Origin: Streptomyces cyaneochromogenes | GTDB lineage: Bacteria; Actinomycetota; Actinomycetes; Streptomycetales; Streptomycetaceae | Direction: 5' to 3' | Length of the DNA: 64,000 nt | Assembly: GCF_003963535.1 (NCBI RefSeq) | Contig: NZ_CP034539.1 | Location: forward strand, 5,704,001 to 5,768,000 | Shown: positions 44,281 to 52,956 of the stretch, in pieces | Layout of the letters: each line of letters opens with the position of its first letter | How positions within the stretch are numbered: the stretch's first letter is position 1 | Notes under the pieces: generated by a model | The model's database searches: none | What the model saw: the letters and a program-made list of their open reading frames with translations, nothing else | What the model was told of the DNA's origin: nothing | Position numbers and translations under genes: made by a program

Positions 44281-45305
44281 GCCAGTACGTCCGGAATTCC
44301 AACCGACTGCACCAGCCAGCCGAAGTCCCCGAGACCGCCCGTAGCGGTGAGCTCGGCGGCCTCGCCCGCGGTCGCGAGGGCGCGTACGTAGTCGGCGGGG
44401 CGGGTGGAGGCCAGTTCCAGTGGGGGGCGTGCGCCTGTGAGGCCCAGGGCGCGCAACGCGTCGCGCTGTGAGAGCAGGCGCGTACCGGGCAGCTCGCACG
44501 CCGTCGCGCACGCGTCCAGTGCGACATGTGCCGTGATGTCGCAGGAGCCGTCCGGCACGGGCGCCGTCTCGCGCCCCTCGCGGAAGCCGGTGAGCGTGCC
44601 GAAGGGCGGTCGTGCGTCGGCCCGGTGCGCGTAGTCCACGGCGACCGCGAGCCCTCGGTCCAGCGCCGCGACCACGCCCGCCCAGGCCTCGTCCCGCGGC
44701 AGCCCGATCTCGGCCCGCAGCCCTGCCTGCTCCTCCCCGTCCAGCGCGCCCTCCGCGCCGCCCAGCGGCCACCACCGCGCCAGCCACTGCGCCTCCGCAC
44801 CGGCGACCGGCTCCCCGAGGCGCTCGGTCCCGTCCCGCCGTACGAGAACCAGGCGGGGTACGCCCGTGGAGTCCACCTCCGCGACCTCCACGGGGACGTT
44901 GTCCAGCCACTCGTTGGCGAACAGCAGGCCCGTGATCCGCGGCGGCGGCTCGGGCAGCCACTCGATCCGGTGATCGAGGGTGTGCGGGCGGTCGGCGATC
45001 TCGACGGCGTACGCGCGCGTGCGTGCCGCGACCTCGGCGGGCAGGGCGGCCAGTACGCCCGTGATCAGCTCGCCCCGCCCCGCCGCCATGTCGACGAAGT
45101 CGAGCGACGCCGGCCGGCCCAGGGCCTCGTCGACCCGGCACAGCAGCCGGGCCACGGCACCGGCGAAGAGGGACGACGCGTGCACGGACGTACGGAAGTG
45201 GCCGGCCGGTCCCTCGGGCCGCCGGTAGAAGCCGCCCGGCCCGTACAGGGCGGATTCCGCCGCCGCCCGCCACCCGCGCCACTCGTCCGTCGCCTCTGCC
45301 GTCAC
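44274..45305 (-). CDS. SAM-dependent methyltransferase, NDUFAF7/MidA family
   Basis: A 343-residue protein of the DUF185/NDUFAF7 (MidA) family. It has GPGGFYRRPEGPAGHFRTSV at the N-terminus, the SAM-binding loop LDFVDMAAGRGELITGVL, LLFANEWLDNVPVEVAEV, AVAVDYAHRAD, and CDITAHVALDACA. Human NDUFAF7 dimethylates an arginine of the NuoD homologue NDUFS2 during complex I assembly. This gene faces an orphan nuoD. The GTG is 7 nt past TAGCCT on the minus strand (leaderless). Methylation of NuoD2 is an inference from family and context, but a specific one. Confidence 0.9.
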   Translation of the reverse strand: MTAEATDEWRGWRAAAESALYGPGGFYRRPEGPAGHFRTSVHASSLFAGAVARLLCRVDEALGRPASLDFVDMAAGRGELITGVLAALPAEVAARTRAYAVEIADRPHTLDHRIEWLPEPPPRITGLLFANEWLDNVPVEVAEVDSTGVPRLVLVRRDGTERLGEPVAGAEAQWLARWWPLGGAEGALDGEEQAGLRAEIGLPRDEAWAGVVAALDRGLAVAVDYAHRADARPPFGTLTGFREGRETAPVPDGSCDITAHVALDACATACELPGTRLLSQRDALRALGLTGARPPLELASTRPADYVRALATAGEAAELTATGGLGDFGWLVQSVGIPDVLAD

Positions 45306-45423
45306 CGGCCCAGGCTAAGCGCACAGGAGAGCGCAGCCTCCACCTTGCGGAGTACGCGCGCGAGGTGCGGATCGGCCCTCCGGTTGACCCCTGCACGCAT
45401 CTCGCTTCCCTACGCTGGGTTAC

Positions 45424-46638
45424 GTGCAGCGCCTCTATGACTTCATCCGCAGGCACCCGACATGGGTCGACGGCTTCTGGGCCGTCTTCCTCTTCGGGAT
45501 CTCCGCGGTCACCGTGGCCGTCCGGGAGGAGGCCGGACAGGACCTCTCGGGCACGGACTCGGAGGCGGTCATCATCCCGGTCGTCCTCCTGCTGAGCCTG
45601 GTGATCGCGTTGCGTCGGCGCATGCCGGAGAAGATGCTGCTGCTGGCCATCGGCGTGGGACTGGCCCAACTGGTGCTGAACGTGGCGACGACACCCGCCA
45701 ACTTCGCCTTCCTGGTGATCACCTACACCGTGGCCGCGACCGGCGCCCGCTGGTCCTCCCGGCTCGCGCTGGGCGCCGGCCTGTGCGCGGCGCCGCTGGC
45801 ACAGCTGCGCTGGCCGGAGAGGGACTCCAGCGTGCTCGGCAACGTGGCCCTGGTGATCTTCCTGACGGTGCCGTTCGCGCTCGCCTGGGTGCTCGGCGAC
45901 TCGATCCGCACCCGCCGCGCCTACTACGAGCAACTGGAGGAGCGTGCGACCCGGCTCGAAAAGGAGCGCGAGGCGCAGGCGAAGGTCGCGGTTGCCGCCG
46001 AACGCGCCCGGATCGCGCGCGAACTGCACGACGTGGTCGCGCACAACGTCTCCGTGATGGTGGTGCAGGCAGACGGCGCCGCCTATGTCCTCGACGCCGC
46101 CCCGGACCAGGCCAAGAAGGCCCTGGAGACCATCTCCTCCACCGGCCGCCAGGCCCTCGCCGAGATGCGCCGCCTGCTCGGCGTGCTGCGCACCGGCGAG
46201 CACCAGGAGGGCGGCGAGTACGTCCCGCAGCCCGACGTCGAGCAGATCGACGAGCTCATCCAGCAGTGCCGCACCTCCGGCCTTCCGGTCGACTTCAAGG
46301 TCGAGGGCACGCCGCGCCCGCTGCCCAGCGGCGTCGAGCTGACGGCGTACCGCATCGTGCAGGAGGCGCTGACGAACACGCGCAAGCACGGCGGTCCGAA
46401 CGCGGGCGCGAGCGTGCGCCTGGTCTACTTCGACGACGGTCTCGGCCTGCTCGTCGAGGACGACGGCACGGGCGCCCCGCACGAGCTGTACGAGGAGGGC
46501 GGCGCCGACGGCCAGGGGCATGGCCTGATCGGCATGCGCGAACGGGTCGGCATGGTCGGCGGCACCCTGGACGCGGGCCCCCGGCCGGGCGGAGGATTCC
46601 GCATCAGTGCGCTGCTGCCGCTCAAACCAGCACACTGA
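45424..46638 (+). CDS. sensor histidine kinase, NarL/HisKA_3 type
   Basis: A 404-residue membrane kinase. About five N-terminal hydrophobic segments lie within residues 15-160, followed by a short coiled coil (EQLEERATRLEKEREAQAKV) and the HisKA_3 phosphoacceptor box AAERARIARELHDVVAHNVS. The HATPase domain has YRIVQEALTNTRKHGG and GHGLIGMRERVGMVGG. The GTG has no clear ribosome site and lies 8 nt past TACGCT, suggesting leaderless translation. The response regulator gene follows after 74 nt. The signal is unknown; the short external loops suggest membrane or envelope sensing. Confidence 0.93.
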   Translation: MQRLYDFIRRHPTWVDGFWAVFLFGISAVTVAVREEAGQDLSGTDSEAVIIPVVLLLSLVIALRRRMPEKMLLLAIGVGLAQLVLNVATTPANFAFLVITYTVAATGARWSSRLALGAGLCAAPLAQLRWPERDSSVLGNVALVIFLTVPFALAWVLGDSIRTRRAYYEQLEERATRLEKEREAQAKVAVAAERARIARELHDVVAHNVSVMVVQADGAAYVLDAAPDQAKKALETISSTGRQALAEMRRLLGVLRTGEHQEGGEYVPQPDVEQIDELIQQCRTSGLPVDFKVEGTPRPLPSGVELTAYRIVQEALTNTRKHGGPNAGASVRLVYFDDGLGLLVEDDGTGAPHELYEEGGADGQGHGLIGMRERVGMVGGTLDAGPRPGGGFRISALLPLKPAH

Positions 46639-46712
46639 CGCCGGCGCATGCCCCTTGTTGACACCTGTAACGCCCCTGTACACGGACACGGAAGACACGG
46701 AAGAGGACCCCG

Positions 46713-47384
46713 ATGACGATCCGCGTGATGCTCGTCGACGACCAGGTGCTGCTGCGCACCGGGTTCCGGATGGTGCTCGCCGCCCAGCCGGACATGGAGG
46801 TCGTCGCGGAGGCGGGCGACGGCGTCGAGGCCCTCCAGGTGCTGCGGGAGACCGCCGTCGACGTCGTCCTGATGGACGTACGCATGCCGAAGCTGGACGG
46901 CGTGGAGACCACCCGCCGCATCTGCCAGGAGGCCAACCCGCCGAAGGTGCTGATCCTGACCACCTTCGACCTCGACGAGTACGCCTTCTCCGGGCTGAAG
47001 GCGGGCGCCTCCGGCTTCATGCTCAAGGACGTGCCGCCCGGCGAACTCCTCGCCGCCATCCGCTCGGTGCACAGCGGTGACGCGGTGGTGGCCCCGTCGA
47101 CGACCCGGCGCCTGCTGGACCGGTTCGCGCCGATGCTGCCCTCCACCGGCAAGGAGCCCCAGCACAAGGAGCTGGAGCGGCTCACCGACCGCGAGCGCGA
47201 GGTCATGGTGCTGGTCGCGCAAGGGCTGTCCAACGGCGAGATCGCGGCCCGGCTGGTGCTGTCCGAGGCGACCGTGAAGACCCACGTGGGCCGCATCCTG
47301 ACCAAGCTGGGGCTCAGGGACCGGGTGCAGGTGGTCGTCCTCGCGTACGAGACGGGCCTGGTGCGGGCCGGAGGGAACGGCTGA
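46713..47384 (+). CDS. LuxR/NarL-family response regulator
   Basis: A 223-residue regulator. The receiver domain has Asp9/Asp10, phosphoacceptor Asp55 (VVLMDVRMPKLDG), Thr in LILTTFDLDEYAFSG, and Lys in GFMLKDVPPGEL. The GerE/LuxR HTH (LTDREREVMVLVAQGLSNGE ... TVKTHVGRILTKL) is at about 155-210. It pairs with the upstream histidine kinase. GGAAGAGGA precedes the ATG. The regulon is not deducible here. Confidence 0.95.
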   Translation: MTIRVMLVDDQVLLRTGFRMVLAAQPDMEVVAEAGDGVEALQVLRETAVDVVLMDVRMPKLDGVETTRRICQEANPPKVLILTTFDLDEYAFSGLKAGASGFMLKDVPPGELLAAIRSVHSGDAVVAPSTTRRLLDRFAPMLPSTGKEPQHKELERLTDREREVMVLVAQGLSNGEIAARLVLSEATVKTHVGRILTKLGLRDRVQVVVLAYETGLVRAGGNG

Positions 47385-47485
47385 GCACCGGCGCGGGAGG
47401 CACGGCCGAGCCTCGGTGCGAGGAGGCACGCCTCACGCACAGCGGGCGTGCCCGCGCGTCAACCGGTGCCCACTAGGGTCTGCGC

Positions 47486-48118
47486 ATGCTCCTGTGGATC
47501 AACGGCCCTTTCGGCGGCGGCAAGACGCAGACCGCGTACGAGATCCAGCGCCGCCTGCCCGGCAGCGTGGTCTGCGACCCCGAGCACCCCGGGTTCGGGC
47601 TGCGGCGGATGCTGCCGCCGCAACTGCGCGGAGACTTCCAGGACTTGACCGCCTGGCGGCAGGGGGTCGTCGAGGTGCTCGACCTCGCGCTGACCAAGCA
47701 CGACGGCGTGGTGATCGCCCCCATGACGGTCACGAACTGCGACTACTTCGCCGAGACCGTCGGGCGATTGCGCGAACTCGGCCATGACGTACGGCACTTC
47801 ACCCTCCTCGCCGAGCGCGAGACGGTCCTGCGGCGGCTGCGGGAGCGTGGGTTCGGACACCTCCTTCGGTACGTCGCCGGCAAGGACGCCCCGCTGCGCC
47901 GGGAGACCTGGGCCGTGCAGCAGCTCGACCACTGCCTGGAGCGGCTGCGCGAGCCGGAGTTCGCCGAGCACCTGTGGACGGACCGCTCGACGGTGCCGAA
48001 GACGGCGGACCGCATCGCCGTCCTGGCCGGGCTGCGGCTGCGGCCCAACAACGAGGGCACGCTGCGGACGCGGCTGCGGCAGGTGGGGGTCGGGATCAGG
48101 CACATCCGGTTCGACTGA
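47486..48118 (+). CDS. TmrB-like AAA family protein (tunicamycin resistance-like)
   Basis: A 210-residue P-loop protein with Walker A GPFGGGKT at residues 7-14. The overall pattern LLWINGPFGGGKTQTAYEIQ, RRLPGSVVCDPEHPGFGLR, APMTVTNCDYF, RHFTLLAERETVLRRLRERG, VQQLDHCLERL...TDRSTV closely follows Bacillus TmrB, an ATP-binding membrane-associated protein conferring tunicamycin resistance. Whether it protects against tunicamycin or modifies another nucleoside-type compound is open. The ATG is 7 nt past TAGGGT (leaderless). It is independent of the two-component pair. Its 3' end carries a tandem repeat shared with the opposing gene. Confidence 0.85.
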   Translation: MLLWINGPFGGGKTQTAYEIQRRLPGSVVCDPEHPGFGLRRMLPPQLRGDFQDLTAWRQGVVEVLDLALTKHDGVVIAPMTVTNCDYFAETVGRLRELGHDVRHFTLLAERETVLRRLRERGFGHLLRYVAGKDAPLRRETWAVQQLDHCLERLREPEFAEHLWTDRSTVPKTADRIAVLAGLRLRPNNEGTLRTRLRQVGVGIRHIRFD

Positions 48119-48173
48119 CGGTCACCTCGGCGAGACGGTCACCTCAGGAGCGTGACGGTCACCTCAGGAGCGC
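48117..48173. repeat. GACGGTCACCTC repeats between convergent genes
   Basis: Three copies begin at 48117, 48134 and 48154. They span both stop codons of the TmrB-like and ArsR-like genes, similar in style to the 23-bp repeats at 44193. Confidence 0.7.
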
Positions 48174-49259
48174 CTCGAGGAAGTCGCTGCCGAGCCGCGC
48201 CACCGCGGTGACGTCCAGCTGGTGCAGGACGTACCGCCCCCGGCGGCGGGTGGTGATCAGGCCCGCCTTCTTGAGGACGCCCAGGTGCCGGGATATCTCG
48301 GGTGCGGTCATGCCGTGGATCTGCACGAGTTCGCCCGTGGTGTACGTGCTGCGGGCGAGGTTGCGGCAGAGCTGTATCCGCACCGGGTGGGAGAGTGCGG
48401 TCATCCGCAGGATCAGCTGGTCGACCGCGGGGGGCGCGGCGAGGTCCGCGGAACCGACGGGGTAGTGCAGCACCGGCTGCCAGCCGTGCCGGTGCAGCAC
48501 CATCAGATGCGGCCGGCCCAGGCTCGTCGGCACGAGCAGCAGGCTTCTGTCCTTGATGACGGTGTGGCCCTGGCGCAGCTTGTCGATGGTGATCCTTCCG
48601 GCGGCCTCGTCGACGCTCACCGCCGGGGACACCGCGGTCAGCGCCTCGGTCAGCCCCTTGTGCCGCAGAAGGTCGGTCTTGTGGCGGGCGTCGGCCGCGA
48701 GCTGGTGGCGCAGCCGGGACCACGCCTCGGCGAAGAACGCCTCGTCGCAGTCCTGGAGGAACTGCCGCAGCCAGGACCGGATCCGCGGCGGGTCCGCCAG
48801 CAGCCGCTCACTGAACCGCAGCTGCTGCGGCCCACGCGCGGCGGCCAGCTCCAGGGCACGTCGGTGCAACTCCGCGTCGGCCAGCACCGCAGGCCCCTGC
48901 GTGGCGTACGGCAGCGCGCAGGTGAACTCCAGTGCCGCGTCCACGAACTGCTCGTCCGTCAGCTTGTCCAGCAGGTCCAGGTCCTCGGCGAGCGTGGCCC
49001 CCGGGAGCGTGTTGCCGCCCGGGACGCCGGCGAAGGGCAGGAACAGGTCCGAGAACGTCGTCCGCCACAGGAAGTCGGCCTCGCACATCCGGTCGGCCAG
49101 GTGTGGGTCCAGCCGGGCCGTCACGCTCGTCACCCAGCCCTGCAGGCCCGGGTGGTGCCCCGCCTCCGACAGCGCGTGCAGCGCCATGCCGAGCTCGGCC
49201 AGGGGCGAGGGCACGACGGCCAGCCGCTCCGGCCGCAGCCCCGCGATGTCGATGCTCAC
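48159..49259 (-). CDS. ArsR-like transcriptional regulator, DUF5937 type
   Basis: A 366-residue protein. A long N-terminal DUF5937-type region (LAVVPSPLAELGMALHALSE, LSDLFLPFAG-like) is followed by a C-terminal ArsR/winged-helix domain (MTALSHPVRIQLCRNLARST ... ISRHLGVLKKAGLITTRRRG ... RYVLHQLD). The GTG at 49259 is preferred because GAGGG lies 7 nt upstream; the ATG at 49265 is too close to it. No metal-binding cysteine motif is seen, so the signal is not obviously a metal. It is convergent with the TmrB-like gene. Confidence 0.82.
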   Translation of the reverse strand: MSIDIAGLRPERLAVVPSPLAELGMALHALSEAGHHPGLQGWVTSVTARLDPHLADRMCEADFLWRTTFSDLFLPFAGVPGGNTLPGATLAEDLDLLDKLTDEQFVDAALEFTCALPYATQGPAVLADAELHRRALELAAARGPQQLRFSERLLADPPRIRSWLRQFLQDCDEAFFAEAWSRLRHQLAADARHKTDLLRHKGLTEALTAVSPAVSVDEAAGRITIDKLRQGHTVIKDRSLLLVPTSLGRPHLMVLHRHGWQPVLHYPVGSADLAAPPAVDQLILRMTALSHPVRIQLCRNLARSTYTTGELVQIHGMTAPEISRHLGVLKKAGLITTRRRGRYVLHQLDVTAVARLGSDFLEALLR

Positions 49260-49432
49260 GCTCATGCCCTCATGGTGCACCCCGCCACTGACAACGCGGC
49301 CGCCGATTGACGGCGGCCGTCAATCGACGCGACGTGGGCGCTGCCCAGAGGCAAGCCTGGGGTCACCGGGGCAGCCGCGGAGCCCGATCCCACACACGTC
49401 ATGCCTCCTACGTCCCGAGAAGGCGATACGCC

Positions 49433-49646
49433 ATGAGCAGCACGCAGCACCACCTCCTCGACGCCCACCGTGCCCGGCAGCACGGCGAGGCGCCCCCTCC
49501 GGCGCCGGGCACCCACGACCAGAAGGTCGTACGCGAGTGGCGCGCGTACCGGCGGTTCCGGGCGGTCGTCGCCGGACGCCCGGCCCGGGCGGATACGACA
49601 GGCCCTGGGCCGCCGGCTGCGTCCGCGGGCCCGCTCTACCTGCTGA
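49433..49646 (+). pseudogene. small gene with possible frameshift
   Basis: An ATG at 49433 opens a polar, basic frame (MSSTQHHLLDAHRARQHGEA then a KVVREWRAYRRFRAVVAGR segment). In the same frame it continues to 49765 and runs 130 bp into the opposing gene with unlikely composition. In the +1 frame after about 49590 it reads IRQALGRRLRPRARS and stops at 49646, just at the end of the opposing gene, which looks more natural. I cannot tell a real frameshift from a simple overlap; the family is unknown. Confidence 0.35.
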
Positions 49647-50832
49647 CCTCCTCGGTCAGCACGGCCACGAACCGGGCGACGGCCTCCTTCACGTCCTCGG
49701 CCGTCCACTCCAGGCCGGCGGCGCGGACGCTGACCTCGGTGCAGGCCAGCCCCGGGCCCTTCTGATCCCAGGCGCCCGCGAACAGACCCGTCTTCGTCTC
49801 CTCCGCCTGCCGGATCGCGGCCTCGGAGAGGACGTCGACGTCGTACGGCAGCCAGAGCTGGAACTCGTTGGTGTGCGGCACCTCGGGGTGGACGCGCGCC
49901 CACGGCACCCCGGCCGCGGCGAACCCCTCACGCAGCGCGGCGGCCACCACGCGCGCGTGGGTCACGTACTCCGGCAGCCGGGGCAGCTCCCGCTCCAGGC
50001 CGACGAGCGCCGACAACACCGTGGGGAACTGCTGGAACAGCATGCCGCCGTAGCGGTGCCGCCAGACCTTCGCCTCCTCCACCAACGTCCGCGGTCCGGC
50101 GAGCGCGGCGCCCCCGTATCCGCGCAGGGACTTGTAGAACGACACGTAGACGCTGTCCGCCAGGCCCGCGATCTCGTCCAGGGGGCGGCCGAGGTGGACG
50201 GTGGACTCCCACAGGCGCGCACCGTCGAAGTGCACCACCGCGTCGCGCTCCCGCGCTGCCTCCACCACCGCGACGAGCTCGTCCCAGGAGGGCAGCAGGA
50301 AACCGGCGTCGCGGAGGGGAAGTTCCAGCACCAGTGCCCCGAAGGGCTCCTCGAAGTCGCGGACCTCGGCAGCGGTCGGCTGCCTCGGCTCGCGCGTCAG
50401 CTGCACCGGGCGCAACCCGCTGACCTGGCTGAACGCGTTCCGCTCATATACCTCGGGGTGGGCCAGCGCATGCAGGGCGACGGTCGGGTCGCCCGTGCGG
50501 CCGGCCCAGCAGCGCAGGGCGACCTGTTGGGCCATCGTGCCCGTCGGGAAGAACGCGGCGGCCTCCTTGCCGAGCAGCGCGGCCGTCTTCTTCTCCAGGG
50601 CCTCGACGACGCCGCTGCCGTAGAGGTCGGCCCGCTCGTCCAGGTCGTACACGTCCGGCGCCGTCTCCAGGAGCGCGAGGCGCTCGCGGAGCGAGCCCAG
50701 GAAGTCGAGGTGCGAGAGAACGCGCTCCGCGCTCCTGAATGCGCCTATGCGCCGTTCGAAGCGCTGCTCGCGCCGTTCGTCGTCCGTGATCCGCGTGCTC
50801 TGCTGTGTGCCCTGCTCCGCCGTATCGGTCAT
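49636..50832 (-). CDS. threonine aldolase-like PLP enzyme
   Basis: A protein of about 398 residues of the beta-eliminating lyase/low-specificity threonine aldolase family. The PLP lysine lies in VYVSFYKSLRGYGGAAL, the Asp/His region in VVHFDGARLWES, and FFPTGTMAQQVALRCWAGR binds the cofactor phosphate. It probably cleaves L-threonine or allo-threonine to glycine and acetaldehyde, or a related beta-hydroxy amino acid. The start is uncertain (ATG 50832 or 50844); GGGAGGG lies directly before the latter. It is monocistronic and divergent from the DUF2520-panC operon. Confidence 0.88.
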   Translation of the reverse strand: MTDTAEQGTQQSTRITDDERREQRFERRIGAFRSAERVLSHLDFLGSLRERLALLETAPDVYDLDERADLYGSGVVEALEKKTAALLGKEAAAFFPTGTMAQQVALRCWAGRTGDPTVALHALAHPEVYERNAFSQVSGLRPVQLTREPRQPTAAEVRDFEEPFGALVLELPLRDAGFLLPSWDELVAVVEAARERDAVVHFDGARLWESTVHLGRPLDEIAGLADSVYVSFYKSLRGYGGAALAGPRTLVEEAKVWRHRYGGMLFQQFPTVLSALVGLERELPRLPEYVTHARVVAAALREGFAAAGVPWARVHPEVPHTNEFQLWLPYDVDVLSEAAIRQAEETKTGLFAGAWDQKGPGLACTEVSVRAAGLEWTAEDVKEAVARFVAVLTEEVSR

Positions 50833-51028
50833 GTCCTGGATCATCCCTCCCGGCCGGCCGCGCGGGCACCCGGGTTTCGGCCGACGCCTTCACCGTCCAT
50901 ACCTGCGCGCAAGGCGTGGGGAAACCCACAGCCTGTGGACAACCGAACGCCCCTCGAACCAATCGCGTTAACATGACGAGAAATCGTCCGGTACCCGGAG
51001 CGGACTGGAACGGGAAGGCCGCCTTCGC

Positions 51029-51958
51029 GTGAGTACAAGCCAACAGCCAGATCCCAAGGACCGCCCCGCGCGGCTCACCGTCGGTGTCGTCGGCGCCGGC
51101 CGTGTGGGCCCCGCGCTCGCCGCGTCCCTTCAGCTCGCCGGGCACCGCCCGGTGGCCGTCTCCGGGGTCTCCGACACCTCCCGGCGACGGGCCGAGCGGA
51201 TGCTCCCCGACGTGCCGCTCGTGCCGCCCGCCGAGGTCCTCGCGCGCGCCGAGCTGGTCCTGCTGACCGTCCCGGACGACGCGTTGCCCGGGCTGGTCGA
51301 GGGCCTCGCCGAGACCGGGGCCGTCCGGCCGGGGCAACTGCTGGTGCACACCTCCGGGCGGTACGGCGCCAAGGTACTGGACCCCGCCCTGCGCGCGGGC
51401 GCGCTGCCGCTGGCCCTGCACCCGGCGATGACGTTCACCGGCACCCCCGTGGACGTGCAGCGCCTGGCCGGCTGCTCCTTCGGCGTCACCGCGCCCGAGG
51501 AACTGCGGCTGGCCGCCGAGGCCCTCGTCATCGAGATGGGCGGCGAACCCGAGTGGATCGCCGAGGAGATGCGCCCGCTGTACCACGCGGCGCTCGCGCT
51601 GGGCGCGAACCATCTGGTGACGCTGGTCGCCCAGTCCATGGAGCTGTTGCGCGAGGCGGGCGTCGCGGCCCCCGACCGGATGCTGGGCCCGCTGCTCGGC
51701 GCCGCGCTCGACAACGCGCTGCGTTCCGGCGACGCGGCGCTGACCGGCCCCGTCGCGCGCGGGGACGCGGGCACCGTCGCCGCGCACGTCACGGAGCTGC
51801 GGCGGCACGCCCCGCAGACCGTCGCCGGCTACCTCGCGATGGCGCGCGCGACCGCCGACCGCGCGCTCGCCCACGGACTGCTCAAGCCGGAGCTCGCCGA
51901 GGACCTCCTCGGGGTACTCGCGGGCGGGACCAACGGCGCCGAGGGAGACGCCCGATGA
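51029..51958 (+). CDS. Rossmann-fold DUF2520 protein, first gene of pan-nad-coaX operon
   Basis: A 309-residue NAD(P)-binding protein. The N-terminal Rossmann motif TVGVVGAGRVGPALAASLQ is followed by the ADD-type LVLLTVPDDALPGLV and a C-terminal all-helical DUF2520 domain (YHAALALGANHLVTLVAQSM). The layout matches ketopantoate reductase and other 6-phosphogluconate-dehydrogenase-like enzymes. Mycobacteria have the same gene beside panC. Coupling to panC by an ATGA overlap makes a step in pantothenate synthesis (ketopantoate reduction) plausible but unproven. The GTG start has GGGAAGG upstream. Confidence 0.9.
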   Translation: MSTSQQPDPKDRPARLTVGVVGAGRVGPALAASLQLAGHRPVAVSGVSDTSRRRAERMLPDVPLVPPAEVLARAELVLLTVPDDALPGLVEGLAETGAVRPGQLLVHTSGRYGAKVLDPALRAGALPLALHPAMTFTGTPVDVQRLAGCSFGVTAPEELRLAAEALVIEMGGEPEWIAEEMRPLYHAALALGANHLVTLVAQSMELLREAGVAAPDRMLGPLLGAALDNALRSGDAALTGPVARGDAGTVAAHVTELRRHAPQTVAGYLAMARATADRALAHGLLKPELAEDLLGVLAGGTNGAEGDAR

Positions 51959-52956
51959 CCACCACCCTGCTGCGCACCGCCGCCGAACTGCACGCACGCG
52001 TGCGGGCCGGCCGACGCGCCGTCGTGATGACCATGGGCGCGCTGCACGAGGGCCACGCCACCCTGATCCGCACCGCGCGCGACATCGCGGGGCCGGACGG
52101 CGAGGTCGTCGTCACCGTCTTCGTGAACCCCCTGCAGTTCGGCAAGGGCGAGGACCTCGACCGCTACCCGCGCACCCTGGAGGCCGACCTCAAGATCGCC
52201 GAACAGGCGGGCGCCGACGCGGTGTTCGCCCCTGCCGTCGACGAGGTCTACCCGGGCGGCGAGCCCCAGGTCCGCATCACCGCCGGCCCCATGGGGGAGC
52301 GCCTCGAGGGCCGCTCCCGCCCCGGCCACTTCGACGGCATGCTCACCGTCGTCGCCAAGCTGCTCCACCTCACCCGCCCCGACGTCGCCCTGTACGGCCA
52401 GAAGGACGCTCAGCAGCTCGCCCTGATCCGCCGCATGGTCCGCGACCTGAACTTCGGCGTCGAGATCGTCGGCGTGCCGACCGTGCGAGAGGAGGACGGC
52501 CTCGCGCTCTCCAGCCGCAACCGCTACCTCTCGCCCGAGGAACGGCGCACCGCGCTCGCCCTGTCCCAGGCGCTGTTCGCCGGGCGCGACCGGCACGCGG
52601 CGCAGGAGGCGCTGCGCGCGCGGGCCCGCGAAGTGCCCGCCACACGCGCGCGTGCCGAGGCGCTCAGCGCCATAGGGGAGTCCCGCGCGGCGGCCGACGC
52701 GCACGCCGTCGCCAAGGCCGTCCCCGGCGCCGCGGCGGCCGTCCGCGCGGCCGCCCGTCTGGTCCTCGACGAGGCCGTCCGCCTCGACCCGCCGCTCGAA
52801 CTGGACTACCTCGCCCTCGTCGACCCGTCGGACTTCACGGAGATCACCGATCACGAGGACGACTTCACCGGCGAGGCCGTCCTCGCCGTCGCCGCCCGGG
52901 TCGGGACGACCCGGCTGATCGACAACATCCCCCTCACCTTCGGAGCCGCCTCGTGA
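51955..52956 (+). CDS. panC: pantothenate synthetase
   Basis: A 333-residue ligase joining pantoate and beta-alanine through a pantoyl adenylate. It has the HIGH-type motif MTMGALHEGHATLIR, VFVNPLQFGKGEDLDRYPRT, GRSRPGHFDGMLTVVAKL, YGQKDAQQLALI and the KMSKS-like SSRNRYLSPEER. It is somewhat longer than E. coli PanC because of an Ala-rich insert near residues 225-265. It is translationally coupled at both ends (ATGA with DUF2520, GTGA with nadB). panB and panD are not in the window. Confidence 0.96.
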   Translation: MTTTLLRTAAELHARVRAGRRAVVMTMGALHEGHATLIRTARDIAGPDGEVVVTVFVNPLQFGKGEDLDRYPRTLEADLKIAEQAGADAVFAPAVDEVYPGGEPQVRITAGPMGERLEGRSRPGHFDGMLTVVAKLLHLTRPDVALYGQKDAQQLALIRRMVRDLNFGVEIVGVPTVREEDGLALSSRNRYLSPEERRTALALSQALFAGRDRHAAQEALRARAREVPATRARAEALSAIGESRAAADAHAVAKAVPGAAAAVRAAARLVLDEAVRLDPPLELDYLALVDPSDFTEITDHEDDFTGEAVLAVAARVGTTRLIDNIPLTFGAAS

